From Pampus argenteus (Eukaryota; Chordata; Actinopteri; Scombriformes; Stromateidae), in assembly GCA_036937835.1 (NCBI GenBank), contig CM072878.1, forward strand, positions 2,900,001 through 2,964,000: a DNA stretch of 64,000 bases, given 5' to 3'. A program made the position numbers and the translations under genes. The notes beneath the pieces are model-generated. The model saw only the letters and a program-made list of their open reading frames with translations, was not told where the DNA came from and did not search any database. How positions within the stretch are numbered: the first letter of the stretch is position 1; each line of letters starts with the position of its first letter. Below, one piece after another: positions 24,478-37,900 of the stretch.

Positions 24478-27076
24478 TTAGAAAGGTCTGTAGTTCCAGA
24501 AACTGGAGAAGACAGATATCTGCAGGGACAGGAGGACAGAGAAGCTGAGTTAAGTTGAAGTTAGTCCCTCTATCAGTAGCTATTTACATGTACAACAAGG
24601 ACACCGCTAAGCAAAATACTTTTATTTTGCAAAGCTAATAAAACTAACTAGTGTGTGTGCTGTGTTCTGCCTTCAGTTTCTCATTGTCGTCATGTTATCA
24701 TGTCCTCTATTGTTAAGATACTAATATTGAGTTCTGCAGCTTTGAGATGCATCACATGTGTTTAACATGGAGAGAGTCATCCGCCAGAGGAGATACACAC
24801 CTTGTCCTTGAGCTGCTGACAGAGCTGCAGGGAGATGGTGAAGAACACCAGCGTGTCATTAAGCCAAGGAACCACACACTCCACCTTGTGAACATGGCTC
24901 ACCTCAAACCGGTTGTTGTTGAGCTCACTGTGGAGGGAAGAGTTTGCAGCAAACAGCACAGAGAGATTATAAAGACTGTTAACATACACTCCCTGGATGT
25001 GCTACAATGGATGGAAGACGCCTGGAATCCCCCTGGAGTTTCTCAATATAAGTGTTCAGCAATGTCAGAGAATAAGTAGAGAAAGTACATTTTTCTGATT
25101 ATTATTATTACTTCTATAATTTTACTTCAATCACTATTCATTGTTAGTGGAGTCCATCATTCCTGCCCTTGATTAAAAGTGCCTACAACATAAGTTGGTC
25201 TGGCTGCTTTTTAAAGCTGGGGTAGGTAATTTTTGTTCTATTTTTTTAATCATTTCTACATCATGACAGCAGTCAATCAAACATGACACATCACATCACA
25301 CACACAACATGCCAGCGCTCTGGCTTCAGACACAGAGCTGCTTTATTTTCAAATGCTGGCTTTTCCAGAACACTACGTACTCCACCTTTAAACAGACACA
25401 TCAGTCCCTCTTCTGTTGTGTTTCTGACAAAGCAGCTTCTGGATGAGTGTTTGCTGAATTATATTAAACAACACTTGCAGTTACCACTATTGACCACAGG
25501 TGTCACCAAATCAACCAAAACAAGACTTCTTATATTTTCATTTGCTTTTCAACAGGACAATGACCCTAAACACACCCCCAGGCTACTTAAGGGCTATTCT
25601 ATACGGTACACATCGTTTAGTTTATCTTACTTATCTACTTGTATCCGAGCAACTACTGTTTGCACATCTGGGTAGATGCTAAAGTGCATTTTGTTTTTAA
25701 TGGTACCTACTGTGTGACAATAAAGCTGAATCTGAACTAGATTAATGGATATGCAAAGAAAGATAGAAACAAAGAATATATAGTAATAAATAGAAAGAAA
25801 GACAAGAGAGAAATTCGAAAAGAAAAAAAGAAAGGTGAACTTACAACATTGCTCCAGGGTTGTGCAGAACTGAGCTTCCAGCCGGTTTGAAATTCTACGA
25901 GGAAGAGAGAGAAAAACATTAGAATATCATATGATGCTGCGTGTCGCTTCATACTGTCCAGAGTTACACGTTCTAACCTTTGTGGTGTTGGGAGGCAGCA
26001 CATGAAGCTGGTACACCGTCAGACACAGTTTGCTTAAATTGATGTAAAAATTCACCATCACATCCCCAGGCATGGGAGGAGTGAACATTTTCTAAAGATG
26101 GACGGACAAACAGACAGAAAGTTAAAGCACTGACTACTTAGTTCATACACTACATGAACAAAAGTGTGTGATCATCCCAACATCTCCAGTTTTACTGTAT
26201 ACTGGAACAAGACAAACTTTCATCACTCATCGGAAAGATTTTTCTTTTCCTGATATGTCGTTTCAGATTGCATCATGGATAATATTACAGTCAGGCAGAG
26301 GAGGAGAGTCTGTTGTCATTTTAATTCTCTATCAAATTTGTGCATATTGGGCACTGTCATGCTGAAGCAGGAACGGGACAAACACAAACTACTGAAATAA
26401 CACTGAGAATGAACAGAGTGAGGGGTGTCCACATACTTTCGGCCATTTTGTGTGTAGCCAGAATTCTTCGAGAAGCAAAATATCAAAAACTTTAATCAGA
26501 AATATTTTCTTACTTTGTGTATTTATGTAAAAAAATGCATAAATAAATCTGATAACGAATATAATAATATCTAATATCAGTATCAGCCTCAGTCATTCTC
26601 CGGTCCCTCAGTGTGTTTCTAATGTGTGTGTAAGCCTGTACCATCAGGCCACTGGTAGCCAGCTCCGGCAGCGTCATGGAGGCCGGGGTGGTGAGGCGGT
26701 TCCGTGCTCGTGTCAGCTGGAGCATCACTGCATCCATCAGCTGCAGCAGCAACAGGAACAGGACGTTAATATCACTGACACAGTGCACGGTGGTGGTGGT
26801 GGGGGGGGGGGGGTCACATATGGAGGAGGACACACACCTTGTTCACCTCAGCTCCGGTCTTAAAGTGGTAGCTCTCATCATGGCTGCTCAGCAGCTGGAG
26901 AGCCTGGTTCACATGGTTCCTGGCATCCTGGATCTGAAGGAGGAGCAGAGATGAGCAGAGTTTAGCATTAAAAGGATTTTACGACTTTATTACAGCTTAG
27001 ATCTTATTTTCACAGGTTTGTGATGGATGAATGACTGCAGAGTAACATTTCAGCAGTCCAGTTGACAGAAAACAGT

Positions 27077-27116
<40 letters not shown>

Positions 27117-30100
27117 GCTGCAGTTTCCACTGTTTGTCCTCCCTGAACTGAAAGTGCAGCACTTGGCTGCTCTTCGCAACCTTCAGGTTTATGTCCTGTT
27201 AAGAGAAGCAGAACATAAACAAGGCTTGTGGCTGTTTTCCTTAAGTGAAAATGAAAAACTGACTTCTGCCAGAATAAAACTCACAGCCTGAGTCAGAGCC
27301 TCTCCCTGCAGAGTCAGCACTCCTTTCACTTGATCCATGCTGCAAAACAAAACGAACGTTTTATTTCAACATCACACCAGAAGAACAAGAGGCCGACCCA
27401 TCCGGTGTGTCAGCAAACATCTACCACACAGCATCTGGCAGCCACCTTCTCCACAGAAAGGGATAGTTCAAATATGCTACATCATGCACAGCTCATGCAG
27501 AAGGATGGAGTATTACGTTGAGCTTCCAAGGATGAAGTTTTCCTGTTTGAGCTGACTCTCCAGGCCTGGCGTCGGCATGGAGAAACGTCTTGACGCCTCC
27601 TGTTGACAACAGCAGAGCAAAGAGTGACTATTATTAACTATTAATCATATCGTTGAGACTGTAAACACCATTTCAAATATCTCCAAACACTAACTACAGC
27701 TTTACTTTTGAAGGAAATGCATGATGTAACTGTATATAACATCAATCTTTTTCATGTTGGCCATTTGCCTGATGAAGACCTGTTTCAGTCCAATTCTGAC
27801 ACTGATCTTAGTCTTTATAACGGGCGGGATGTGAACACAGCTCCTTCAGCTAAACAACTTTTACCTTGAGGACATCCTGGAGTTGTTTTAGGACTGAGTG
27901 TACTTCTTCTTTAAGCAGCCAGTTGAATTCCTCCTCCTAGCAAAAAAAAAAGAAAAGAAATGAAAAAAATGGGTCGTGACAATACAAATCTTCATCATAA
28001 ATAACTTTACTGTACATATATAGTTTCTGTCCAGCAGACTGTCAGTCTTTTCCACAGTGAGGCTTCCTCAGGTCTGTCTGACAACAAGCAGCATTTACAT
28101 ACAACCGCTTCTGCTTCGTCTAAAATATTTTGATAGTATCATTCATATTAAACTATTTGGGTCTCCATTAGTAAACACTAAGATCACTTGAAAAGGGAAA
28201 AGGTGAAACATTACTTTTACGGATCTCTAATAGAGCGCTTGATTTCACTGTGGTCATGTGAACGGGTCCAGATTTCATTTGTCTTTTTAGGTCAACATCT
28301 CCTGAACTATTGGATAAAAAGGACAGATGTTTATTTAGAATATTGAGAATAAATTCTTTAAAGATGATGACATGAACCTGGAGGCAATAAGGGAAGCCCC
28401 AGTATAGACAGATGGAAAGAAATAAAAGTATGGAAAAAAATCACTAATGTCTGAGGCAGATGGGCTAAACGGCCGTGATACGTGAAGCGCAATCATGCAG
28501 ACAATGCATATGTGTATTAATATATTTAGGTTTGCATATTCTCACAGATTTGTATGTAAAAGCTTCACTGTATCAACAACACAAATATTCTTTTTTTTCC
28601 CCTTTTGCCTACTGTATTATTATTAATAATTGATCATTAAAGCCCTAAAGTGTATAAAAACCGAGTACTGGAAAACAGTATTTTTCCAGCCTGTTGATTA
28701 TAAGTCATATGATCTTTTGATCACTAATAAGCGTTTATCCAAGGCACATTAGGATGTTTTCATGTGTTAATGGTGGTTTCAGTTCTTCCAGTGAAGCTCT
28801 GGTTTTCATTTAGTCTTTTATAGTCTATAAATATCAGTCAGTAGAAGCCTGGAATCCATCACAGTTCACACCTGTTTATTTTTAATATAAGAAAACGAGA
28901 CGCCTGCTTGCTCTATAATCAACTGTAGATCAGAAATGTGGTGAGTTTGCGCACGTTACTGCATGAACGTGCGTGTTAGTGCATGTGAGCGTGTGTTGTG
29001 TTGGTCTGAGATGCTCTAATGCGACTTCTACTGAGGCTGAATGTCGTATATGCAACCTTTAGAAACACAGGTGTGGCCTCACCTATAGCAACAGCCAACT
29101 GGAGGCAATCATATGACCCAGATAATAACATGACAGGTGAAACAAATTAATCTGTACATAATTAATGGAACATAGAGGGATAAAGGAGAGCCTAAAAGCC
29201 TATACAGAATGGATGACATGTGAAATCTAAATCCCCATAGAGTGCTGCAGGAATGAAATCCAATGGAAAAATCCCTGCAGCACTCTGAGACCAGGATACC
29301 ATCAGCTGACGACCATTTAGCAACTGGAGGCAACGGCCAATATTTCAGGGCTTCCGGTGTAGTAGGCGGATATTCTGATAACAGATATCCAGGACAAAAC
29401 TTCCTTTTCTGTTTTCCGGTCATTGTTTACAGTCTGATTAGCAGCTTGAGACATTTAATCTCTATAAACACATATATGCATATGAATGCAGATACATTTT
29501 AAAAAAAAGGTCATCTTAAAAGACTGCACAGCTTACGTAGAAATAAACCTTCCACACATGCATGCAACAGACGGTATAAGAGAAAAGTAGTGTTACAGTT
29601 AGTGAATACTTTCTAATTACTCTTAGCAGAGATGACATGTGGTTATTGTTGTATGTGATGTGCAGCAACTGTGCTGACAAGCAGTTAACCAAGTTACCGA
29701 GAACTGAGTAACATGTTGAGTATTCACAGTTACACATGCAGGGTTTACAGGACGGTTTCACAATTATTAAAGTCTGTCACACAGGTGTCAAAATGAACAC
29801 TGAAACAGGTTCTTCTCACCATAAGCATTGCCTTCCCTTCATAATACACTTACAATGTAAGCAGGGCCGTAGGTTTGCATAGGGACTCTACTCAATCACA
29901 TTAAACAAGTAAGCTGTGATGCTGGCTGGCGTTCTTCAACACTCTCATGTGAAAACATGATTTATGTGTGTTTGAACATGCGTGTTCAAACACACTGCTG
30001 CGTGTTACCATCCAACACGACGGCTGTGTTTGCTGGTCAAAGAGAAGACACTGAAAACTGGCGACAACAATATGACATGGACTTGGAGGATGACGTTGTG

Positions 30101-31162
30101 GCAGAAGTGAGTTTGTGTGCAGTGAGGTGAACACATCAGCAGCTGAACTGCTCAAACTCTTCAGGCGACCGTGTTCTAACAGATAAGACAACATGTTCCT
30201 CTTATAACGGTTCTTTGCTTGTTTCCTGGCTGTGCACGCAGGCCTACGTGGCTGATAACCTTGCTTTGACTTGACTTATTGTTGTCCTGTTTAGGTGAGC
30301 TTCATATAAGGATGCTGTCCATTGTCCAGGGTGTTGAATGTTGCCGATTTAGAATCAGAATCATCTTCATGTATATTTACACATAGAAGGAATTAGACTC
30401 TGATTTAGTGGCTCTCCGTGTACTTACACAGTCACAACAGAAGCGTAAACATGTAATAACTTCATACAGGTGAAACCGGTTGTGTCAACTTTAAACGTGA
30501 AAGCAATCGTGCAAAGAAGAGAAGAGCGCAAGGAGTGCTACGATACATATTGTTGTAAAAAAATGACATTACTTTATATAGTAAGTGGCTATGTACAGTC
30601 TATGGTTATGTACACTATGTCTTCATCCTTCTGTGCAAAATATATTGAAGTGAAGCAAACATGAAGCTTCAGGGTCCAAATGAGTCAAATACTGTAGATG
30701 TCTTTAACCTCTTTTTGTTCCTGTACTTCCACCACAGCTCAACAGGGAAACACAAAGAGGGAGTTTGATGCTAAACAGGCTGTAAATGTGTCAGATATCC
30801 GCTTGATATGAGACAGATTTTGGAATAAGGAATGATATATGGTCATATGGACACCTGACTGTAAATTGTGAACCTACCCTTTAAGTGCTCTTAAACGTTA
30901 CCACGCGCACGCGCGCGCGCCCCGCAGGCCCATTGACAACATGATAACACACCGCCCGTGGCAGCGCGCGCCCGACTGCAGCAACACAAGACAGACAAAC
31001 AACCACCAGCGACGTCCCGCTACATTCTGTAAATACATCTGTTTGCAAATATCAACACTTGTGAAGAGTTATATGAGTATATGTATGTAAACCCGCTGCA
31101 GACACACAGCGGGAGCAGCAGCTCACCAGCACGGCTCTCTCCACCTGGCTGGCAGCGGACAT
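24478..31162 (-). CDS. rogdi: Rogdi, atypical leucine zipper protein (RAV2-like)
   Basis: Eleven exons in transcript order: 31162-31127, 27936-27865, 27599-27517, 27339-27285, 27195-27115, 26933-26838, 26740-26642, 26091-25978, 25894-25845, 24927-24801, 24519-24478. Phases agree; the CDS is 855 bases, 284 aa (human 287). Landmarks are the short first exon MSAASQVERAVL, EEFNWLLKEEVHSVLKQLQ, QENFILGS, FREDKQWKLQQIQDARNHV, LMDAVMLQLTRARNRLTTPA, VNFYINLSKLCLTVYQLH, EVSHVHKVECVVPWLND and the end SSFWNYRPF. ROGDI is linked to V-ATPase assembly as a RAVE/rabconnectin-3 partner in neurons; human loss causes Kohlschuetter-Toenz syndrome. The donor of exon 27195-27115 is the first GT of a (GT)n tract. 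The fish N terminus is a few residues shorter than human. Confidence 0.96.
25545..25597 (+). pseudogene. Tc1-like transposase fragment
   Basis: One frame reads FQQDNDPKHTPRLLKGYS, the segment around the second catalytic Asp of Tc1/mariner DDE transposases (usual form QQDNDPKHT). Only this short piece is present within a rogdi intron, with no catalytic core on either side, so it is a fossil. Confidence 0.6.
25598..25740 (+). repeat. Retroelement 3' tail
   Basis: Ends TGTGACAATAAAGCTGAATC, a phrase common at the 3' end of fish non-LTR retroelements. No coding capacity. It adjoins the Tc1 fragment. Confidence 0.4.
27080..27114. repeat. (CA)n tract at rogdi splice donor
   Basis: About 17 CA units on +. 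On the transcribed strand the exon ends CAGCAG and the intron opens directly with (GT)n, so the U1 site lies in a microsatellite. Confidence 0.95.
30345..30460 (+). repeat. LINE-type 3' fragment
   Basis: AGAATCAGAATCATCTTCAT, then AAGGAATTAGACTCTGATTT and AGTGGCTCTC, matches a phrase set I know from a common fish retroelement tail. No ORF. Confidence 0.5.
30903..30976. repeat. Alternating purine-pyrimidine CG tract
   Basis: CACGCGCACGCGCGCGCGCC, followed about 45 bases later by GCAGCGCGCGCCC. It is the only strongly CpG-dense patch near the rogdi start and lies just inside intron 1, so it may be promoter-associated. Confidence 0.6.
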
Positions 31163-33262
31163 CTTCGGCAGTTCAGACAGAGATCTCTGTGGGTTGAGCA
31201 TTTTGTACAGAAACTGAAGCAAATTGTCGATGACCCCCTTCAAAGCACCGTCCTCTCCCCGGGATGGAGGAGTCCAACTACCTGCTAGCTTAGCGGAGGA
31301 TTGGATGCCTTCAGGAACTGTAGGAAATAACGCCAGCACTCATGCGAACGAACCAGTCATTGTAATGGAAGATCATGAGACGAGTTGCTGACATGCAAAC
31401 TACGAGAAGAGTTTAAAGGCAAGGAAGCCGCAAGTGGTGTGTTTTCAGGTATATGTGGTTTAATATTTAATTTTAATTGTTTATGCTTCACATGGAATTT
31501 CTCCTCTTCAGTCTGTGACTGGGATAATAGCGCATGCGTGCCCGGTCTGCTTTCTCAAAATAAACAATCACAAAGCAACATATGTATGCTGATTGTTCAA
31601 TTGTGTTTTTATTTTCAGCCAAACCACCGTAATGAGATTATAAAATCAGTTTTTTACGAGAATCACCTGAATGCAGCATTAAACTGGTCACACGTTCACT
31701 ATTAAAGTGACCCCGCCCACTGGACCTGCACACAGTTGCGTAAACATATGGCGTCCAGTTGGTTTGTTTGTTTACTTGTAGTTAATGCAGTTTTCATCAC
31801 GTAATATTTTTGTCATTTTATGACTCGACTATATTATATCACAGTTCATTCACATTTACAGATAAATATGGTGATATCCCTACTAACAACTAATAAACAC
31901 AGCAGTGAACTTCACTGTTGGACTAGCTGACATGTTCCTGCATTACCATGAACACAAACACAAACACAAACACACACACACACACACACACAGCTTATTT
32001 AGACCAGTCCAACAACATGTCATGAGGGTTATTTATTTTAATGGGTCAAAGGCAAAACAGGTTAGGAACGACTGCATTAGTGCACTAAATGTGAATTCAT
32101 CCTCTGATGAAAATAGTCCCCAACAAATGCATCATTTCCTCCTGTTTGAGTAATGTTTGCTAAAAACTATAGTGAGCAGCTGCTATAATAAATAGTGACT
32201 CTATATTATAACAAGGTGTGTTTTTCATGGGATTTACTGACAATACACCAGCTTCAATTTTAGAAAAAACAAAAGGGCAGCGTTTTGGTGACTGCTCACC
32301 ATCCAGTGGCGGACAGAGATCTAAAGGAGCTAACAGTCAAATTAACATCATCAGCCAGTCAACAGAACAGTCGTTAAACGTGAAACATGTCAGTAATCAG
32401 GAGAGGATTTATTAAACAGCACAAAAGTCTTGATATTTCCACTTGTACACAAAATCATAAATATCCCCCAAACCAAAGTTGCAACCTCCTTCCTCAAACA
32501 GGATCCATTACCTTTTGAATGTGATAATAAGCCAGATTATATAAGCCACATATTAATAAACCATTTACACTTGAACAGAACAATCTACAGTATTAAGACA
32601 CAAAGATGTTAAACAGTCGCTCTGTAGAGTCAAAATCAAAAGCAGTTGTTTTCATTAATCCTGGTTATTGTAGATATAAAAGAAACCTTACTTAACCTAA
32701 TGTGCTATTTACATGTCTTCTAAAAACAATTCTTTACATTACACTGTGTGATGGGAACCTAAATTAAAAACCTTAAATGCTATTCATTTAGCAAAAGGAA
32801 AAACTTACAAAGCGGGTTGTTGGATTCTTAACATGCAACAACAAAATCATTCAGTTTTATGAAGAAAAAAAAACCCTCAAACATTTACAGTTTAAACTGA
32901 TAAAAACTGCTAAACACCATGAGATCTTATTTCCTGCAAGGAAGTGATGACAGTTTTGGGTCACTGATGGTGCACTCTGTCAGTTCTGCATTCTGTTTCC
33001 TCATATCATACTGTATGAGCTGTGGAAGAACAGCAGGACTTGTTTTTGAATATTTTAAATCCAAGATGGTGGCAGTGGGGTCGACTATTGATGTGTTCAA
33101 AAAGGATTTTTTATTTTTTCCTATTGTTGAGTTGAGTGCATCAAGGCTCAGCTGTCTAGCTCCTCGGGTTCAGTATGCACAACTCTGTTTCTTTTGCGCA
33201 TGTTGGGCATTGTCATATAAATCTACATACTTCTTATAAAGGCTATGTTTCCAGCTATGCAG
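31163..33262. other. Intergenic upstream of rogdi
   Basis: Contains the rogdi upstream region (no TATA box seen) and a (CACAAA)n-(CA)n tract at about 31951-31991. The remainder is AT-rich with no recognised gene. Part may belong to the glyr1 3' UTR, because minus-strand AATAAA candidates occur at about 32407 and 33103. Confidence 0.4.
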
Positions 33263-33702
33263 TAGAGATCTTCACAGGTTTAAACCACAACAGACCCAAT
33301 AGAAAACCTAATTGATCGTGATGTGCTAAGAGACCCCATCCAAAACAAACGTCAGCATACACCCAATCCAATATCCAAGATTTAATGCCACTCAGGAATT
33401 AGACACGGCGACCCACAGACCTGAAACAGAACAGGGTCCTACCAGAACCTATTAGACTAAATAGAGTTTGGACCCGAGTGGAGCTTGACTGACCAACATT
33501 GACATTTGAGACTTAAACTTGTGAGCTTGTTCTGGTGAACAAACGCTGTTAATAAATGACTATAAACATATCTTGTGAATTATCAGCTGATGAATCTCTG
33601 ATGAATCTGAGCTTATATTAGCTGGCCGATGTACCAGTCTGGTCTTAGAACTGAATTGGTTTTGGTTCACTAGGAACCGCGTGGATCTGTGAAGACCTCT
33701 AA
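33263..33702. repeat. TIR element, about 440 bp
   Basis: TAGAGATCTTCACAGG at the left is matched by CTGTGAAGACCTCTA at the right in inverse orientation, one mismatch in 15. No transposase inside. Target duplication unclear. Confidence 0.5.
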
Positions 33703-34507
33703 GACATAGTGAAGATCGCGCCTGCTGTCATGTGACCACCTGCTGTCCCTCACATTATTATAGACGAGACCAATGTAAGAAAATTATAAATTAGAATCTT
33801 TTACCATTTGGTTTGGTAAATATGGACATGTAACAAACTTTTAAGCTGGGGTGAGTTGTGTGTGTGTGTGTATATCAGGGTTAGACTGATGTAACAGTTT
33901 GTCAATAACGATGTTGTAACTTAAATCTGCTGATTGTGGAGCCGAGGATTTATTCAAGCTTTTACACTCATGAAAAACTTCCTAACCCACGTAAAACACT
34001 CTCTTTCATTAGTTTGGTTTTTAATTGTAAATTTAACATCAGGGCTCTATTATCATTATTAACTTCAGTTAAAATGAAACAAATTGGATTTGTCTAGTTC
34101 AAGAATATATTAAAAAAAGAAAAACACAGTGGAAATGAGAACTTTTCCAAACTCAAGAAGCAAACATGGAAATCTCAAAAGAAACAATTACTGCATTATA
34201 AGGCCTCAACACATCTGTTGCTCTGTCCTCAACCTGTTCAAGAAAGATCATTAACACCAACTTAAAAGCATAAATTAGCTTCATCAAATACAGAAAGAAG
34301 CCATGACCAAACTTCACCAAGAAGACCTAGAAGGAAACATAAATAAATACATCTATTATTGAGAGACTCCAGGGGTTACAATATTAAGGCAATGCAGTGG
34401 CATGTTCTTGGTGTTTTCTCTCATGGAAATCTGGACATTTAAAAGATATCAAAGATCACACTGAATTAAATAAACTCATTTGTACATGAAAAAAAAATCT
34501 TTAGGGT

Positions 34508-34776
34508 TTATGCATCCACAAAACCTGACAGCATTTCATCTGGCTTGGGCTGGACACCCTGCTCTTCACAGTGACACTGGATCCAAACACCCTGCATGAC
34601 TTCTACCGTCTCTTCGATGCCACAAACCAGCAAACTGCCAGGTGCAGTAGTACAACCTCGTTTAGAGCACTCGTATAGCGTGTATTTCCCCCCAGTTAAG
34701 TCAGTGCAATGCTCAAAGTTGCCTCTAACAAAGGATTCACAATCCCATCGGTTGTGGGCAGGGAACATGGCTGGCG
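34508..34776 (-). CDS. Unrecognised cysteine-rich exon/ORF downstream of glyr1
   Basis: An 86-codon frame runs from ATG at 34768 to TAA at 34508. I do not recognise the protein. It has eight cysteines (WDCESF, EHCTD, YECSKRGC, VCGIEE, IQCHCEEQ) and no low-complexity sequence, and the start has G at -3. Directly upstream on the minus strand is a strong acceptor: a T-rich tract, then TTTTGCCCCAG, with the exon beginning at 34776, eight bases before the ATG. I see no AATAAA or ATTAAA between the glyr1 stop (34908) and this acceptor, so glyr1 transcripts probably run through it. The frame would fit glyr1 exons ending in phase 1 (36671-36509 or 36118-35939) but not the last two. It could be a separate small gene, an alternative glyr1 C terminus, or chance within the 3' UTR. 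Confidence 0.35.
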
Positions 34777-34907
34777 CTGGGGCAAAACAAAATAAAACAA
34801 TTAGAATTTAAAAACAACAAAAAAAAAAAAAAACAACTCGTTAGGTGACGAGGGAGAAATAATAAGGGATTAAAGACTGTGGTCCAGAGGATAGGTCCCA
34901 GCCCGCT

Positions 34908-37900
34908 CTAGTGAATGTAGGCCCTGTACACTGCAGAAATATCGTTGTCCGACTGGTCCAGTGCCTTAGCCCTCTTGTAAACCTGCACAGGGACACAAAG
35001 AACAAGGCTTTTAATTGTGCTGCACTTTTTTTTCTAGTATTTATGCTTTTATTTGTAGACAGGAGCGTGATGCTGGTTGAGATCTGATTAACCAGTATTA
35101 GTGCAGGCTCATGTCAATGGAGATGAGGCATATTCTGCACACTGCTCAAACACACAATGAAAGAAAAATCAAGTATATCGCTAAACCCTGGATAATGGCA
35201 TCCATAACCATTGATCCTATAATTATACCGCATGACATTAAAGTGTTGGATGGAGGTGCACATGAGCTTCCTATTGGCTAAACATAACATGACATAATGA
35301 TGATTTGTGGATGGAAAATGTGTTTTTTTCCTGAGGGTGACACCAGACAAACCGGTGAGGTTATTTGAGAATCAGTGTTTTTCATGGCAGACGAGCACAG
35401 CTGTAAGTTTGAAATAATAAATCGATGGCTGAATTCCATTTAGCTGCTTCAGTTTCAGAGTCCTGCTATTGTGCGTGTGGGCTTATTGGGACATTGAATG
35501 GAACAGAGCCATCAATGTGATTAGTAATGTCTGTGCTTTTCCTACAAGTTAACATATCTGCTGTGAGATTGGACTATTTGCAGTATTTACACCAAATGGT
35601 AAGCAAACTGAAGAAGATACAGTATTGGCCTGGTGGTGGCGCTAGAGAAAAGTCTTGGCAGGAGTAGAAGAAAAAAAAACATTTAATGGGCAAGTGTACA
35701 CCTGAAATGATAAAAACAATAAAAGCGCACTGTTGTACCTCATTGGCAGCTGCAGCCATTGGGGTTGGATGATTGGCCATGTCACCCATGGAGATAGCTA
35801 GCCTCAGGTCCTTCTGAATGTGTTTCAAATAGTAGTCTGGTTTAAAGTTGCCCTGTAAAATATCTGGACAAGGCAGCAAGAAAGGTTAGTGTGAGCACAA
35901 CTTCACAATGGCCAAAGAAATACAGCAAGTTGACTTACTTTGGCATTTCTGGTCCACAAAGGTGCTCGCCATCTGGCCCTGGCACAGGATGTCCAGGAAG
36001 GTCTGCTGTGATTGGCCAGTGGCCTGGGCCAGGGTTAGGCCCTCTGCAATGGTGGCCATGAAGCTGCCCTGCACCATGTTGAGGATCAGCATCATCCTTG
36101 CTGCATTCCCTGCTTCACCTGGAAACACACACACACACACACACCTTTATAAACATGTTACCAGCAGAAACGTGTGTATGAATGTGTACAAAATGTGGTC
36201 ATTCGATGCAGTCTGCCAGCTCAAGCAACAGAAACTAGAGACTGGGAACTGAAATGTCAGATTAAATCACATTTACTGATGAGAAAATAATAGCAGCAGC
36301 TACACTTTTTGAAGGTTCACAATCTACCCACATGGCCATAAAAATGAATATGAATTTAACATTTTGGGATATGAGCTTATTTGCTTTCTTGCCGAAAGTA
36401 AAAAAGAATTTTTACGTTAGTCTAAGGTACTGTTGTGTATCCGACAGTGAAGTGTGTTATGTGTCGTACTGAACCATGAGCTGACTGGTATCACTACACC
36501 CTTCATACCCAGGAAGAAGGAGGTCTTGCCCATGGCCTGAAAGCAGCTGCTGCAGTCCTCATAAACTGTGCGGTCCCCAGCTGCTAGGATGACCAGCATC
36601 CCGTCATTGGAAAGCTGCTGGCTTCCTGCCACTGGAGCTTCCAGGAAACGGCCGCCCCGTGACGTGATCACCTGATATTCAGAAACCGAGTAACAATGAA
36701 ATACATTCATACTACTACTACGACTGCAACAATGACAACTGCATCCAAGAAGAACCTCAATTGTTTCAGGGTTTTGGGATCGTCTCTCTGACTCTGCATG
36801 ATTTTATAGTGTGTATAAGTTTGTTGTGGCTATTAAACTGTGTGTGTGTGTGTTTTCTGTCAGCAGATACCTGTGAGAGTTCTGTGATGGTCTCTGGGTC
36901 TACAGTGGACATCTCTACATAACATTTGCCCGGCCTGATTCCCTGCAGCACTCCGCTGGGACCCATGACCAACTGGAGAACAACAAACACAAAGACATGG
37001 AGACGAGTTATTCTACCCACGTGCCACTAATCACACATTTACTGAAGATGATGGTACTCACATCCCTGGCAGCCTTTGGGTCTGAGACACAGGAGAAAGT
37101 GATATCACACATGGAAGCCACCTCTGCAGGAGTCCTGCCTAACCTGGCTCCCTCCTGTACGAACAGGTCGCACTGGAACAGAGCAGAGAGCTGTATGATC
37201 ACATCAGTGTTGACTACTTCTGACATGTTGAATGTAATATATCAATACAACTAATTCTACAGAAGGCTACAGCTGAATCTAAGGATACATTTTACGATTT
37301 CACACAGCTGTGCATCATGTGGATTCTGACACGACCCACTGTCTTTTTGTAACATAAGTTGTAGTCTGTTTAAAAGGTTAGCTGTCATTACGTTTGATGT
37401 AAATTTTGCCTATTCACTTTAGTTAGTGAATTAGTGTGTTAAATTCAGAGCTGAAGTCCGGACATGGTTAGCCTAGCTTAACGTCAAAAATACATCTACC
37501 TAAACAGTTTACCCATTTCCCAGAAAGTAATGGTTTTAGCACATAACCACAATACATTTCTCTTGTATTCCAACTCTGTATTTAACACAAAGACATGATG
37601 TTGATCGATCTTCTCATCTCACTGCCAGAAAGAGCTTACAGTGATTGTACTTCACAATGCTTTCAGTTTAAAGAGGGACTTTAAATCAAACATGCGCCAC
37701 TTTTAAATGTGGATGGAACAAACTGAAAATAGTAAATCAAAAGACAAATATATTGTGAGATAAAATATGATGGGAAGACATTTTAGAGAACACGGAAAAT
37801 ACAATCAAATCTCAACTGTATCACATAAATGACATTTGGCACTTAATAACTGAAATTAATCAACTACAGCAATGATAATTAATCGGTTTCAATAATTAAT

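Larger units (their letters stand above)
27937..31126 (-). other. rogdi: rogdi intron 1
   Basis: The largest rogdi intron, 3.2 kb. It contains a perfect 12-bp inverted pair (29240-29251 and 29274-29285, GAGTGCTGCAGG), a retroelement tail (about 30345-30460), a MITE-like end (about 30860) and an alternating CG tract (30903-30976). No exon of another gene is recognised. Confidence 0.6.

Noticed and set aside
29109..29502. ORFs on both strands in rogdi intron 1
   Set aside because: No family resemblance; they lie in sequence that looks repeat-derived and overlap each other.
32919..33239. 106-codon + ORF in the rogdi-glyr1 spacer
   Set aside because: No recognisable domain, splice or promoter context; length is within chance for this region.
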